Source: Oscillospiraceae bacterium
Lineage (GTDB): Bacteria > Bacillota > Clostridia > Oscillospirales > Oscillospiraceae
Direction of reading: 5' to 3'
NCBI GenBank assembly: GCA_021203045.1
Contig: JAJQBY010000128.1
Location: forward strand, 2,737-57,157
Length of the DNA stretch: 54,421 bases
Shown: in pieces, positions 54,202 through 54,421 of the stretch
Position numbering within the stretch: position 1 is the stretch's first letter
Layout of the letters: the number at the start of each line of letters is the position of its first letter
Translations under genes and position numbers: made by a program
The notes under the pieces: generated by a model
What the model was told of the DNA's origin: nothing
Database searches by the model: none
The model's input: only the letters and a program-made list of their open reading frames with translations

Positions 54202-54421
54202 ATGGAAAGACGGCGTGTTATAGCGCTTTTCTGCGTATTGATCATCATCGTGCTGGCACTGGTGCTTTTGCTGACCCATTGCGGCAAATCGGACACTGCG
54301 GACGCAGCGTCCACGCCGGAGGCGGAAGCCACCGTCACCCCGGAAGCGTCTGTTACCGTCATCACCCCACCGGCAGAGACAGGCTCGGCCTATACGCCGG
54401 AGCCCTCGCCCACCGCTACCC
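54202..54421 (+). CDS. Membrane-anchored protein, truncated by the window edge
   Basis: The first 73 codons are visible. ATG follows GGGAGG by 8 nt. A short basic N-terminus (MERRR) and one hydrophobic segment (about 6-25, ending LLLTHCGK) lead to a Thr/Pro/Glu/Ala-rich linker. THC is not a good lipobox, so a signal anchor is more likely than a lipoprotein. The remaining domain is outside the window. Confidence 0.7.
   Translation, partial: MERRRVIALFCVLIIIVLALVLLLTHCGKSDTADAASTPEAEATVTPEASVTVITPPAETGSAYTPEPSPTAT

Overview
The window reads as a chromosomal segment of a GC-rich, spore-forming Gram-positive from class Clostridia, probably a gut Oscillospiraceae/Ruminococcaceae-type organism. 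The support is sporulation genes (spoIIE, a BofC-like protein), single-membrane surface features (a sortase-type sorting signal, lipoproteins, SH3/NlpC hydrolase, class A PBP), the Firmicute cluster ecfA1-ecfA2-ecfT-truA, and small Clostridial families (DUF1292, DUF5711, CvpA, ClpE-like). No phage, insertion sequence, CRISPR array, tRNA or rRNA gene was recognised.

Layout. 1-8.1 kb (all minus strand): an AEC permease-rsmA-pckG unit, a small membrane protein behind a frameshifted spoIIE, and murC. 8.3-10.2 kb: an orphan plus-strand TIR/DUF218 gene, more AT-rich than its flanks. 10.2-18.6 kb: a surface-protein locus with a very large secreted beta-helix protein, a resolvase-type HTH protein, and a long sortase-type adhesin split by a frameshift. 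19-23 kb: a BusR-like GntR/RCK_C regulator heading an osmolyte ABC operon whose last gene fuses permease and binding protein. 23.2-28.5 kb: CofE-like protein, ClpE-like ATPase, CvpA, DUF5711 propeller. 28.5-33.8 kb: azlCD, truA, ecfT, ecfA2, ecfA1 and an rRNA-type methyltransferase. 33.8-37.2 kb: a polar amino-acid ABC transporter plus a second binding protein that appears circularly permuted. 37.4-41 kb: an OmpR/HK two-component system followed by an HtrA protease. 41-46.5 kb: thiolase, a second beta-helix surface protein, and an AT-rich zinc-ribbon/CFI-box gene. 46.9-51.4 kb: cell-wall genes (SH3-NlpC/P60 hydrolase, small partner, class A PBP). 51.4-54.4 kb: BofC-like and DUF1292 genes, a 6S-type RNA, a second structured RNA with a strong terminator, a degenerate LTA-synthase/sulfatase-like protein, and a truncated gene at the right edge.

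How parts work together. c-di-AMP/osmotic control (BusR to OpuC-type import), envelope stress (two-component system next to HtrA, a WalR-box-like site in front of the wall hydrolase, PBP, MurC) and surface adhesion (two beta-helix proteins and the adhesin) dominate. The most unusual items are the TIR-DUF218 protein with an apparent ACG start, the circularly permuted binding protein, the C-terminal module shared by the beta-helix proteins, and two single-base frameshifts. The frameshifts may be real decay or assembly errors. All calls come from reading the sequence; no database search was run.
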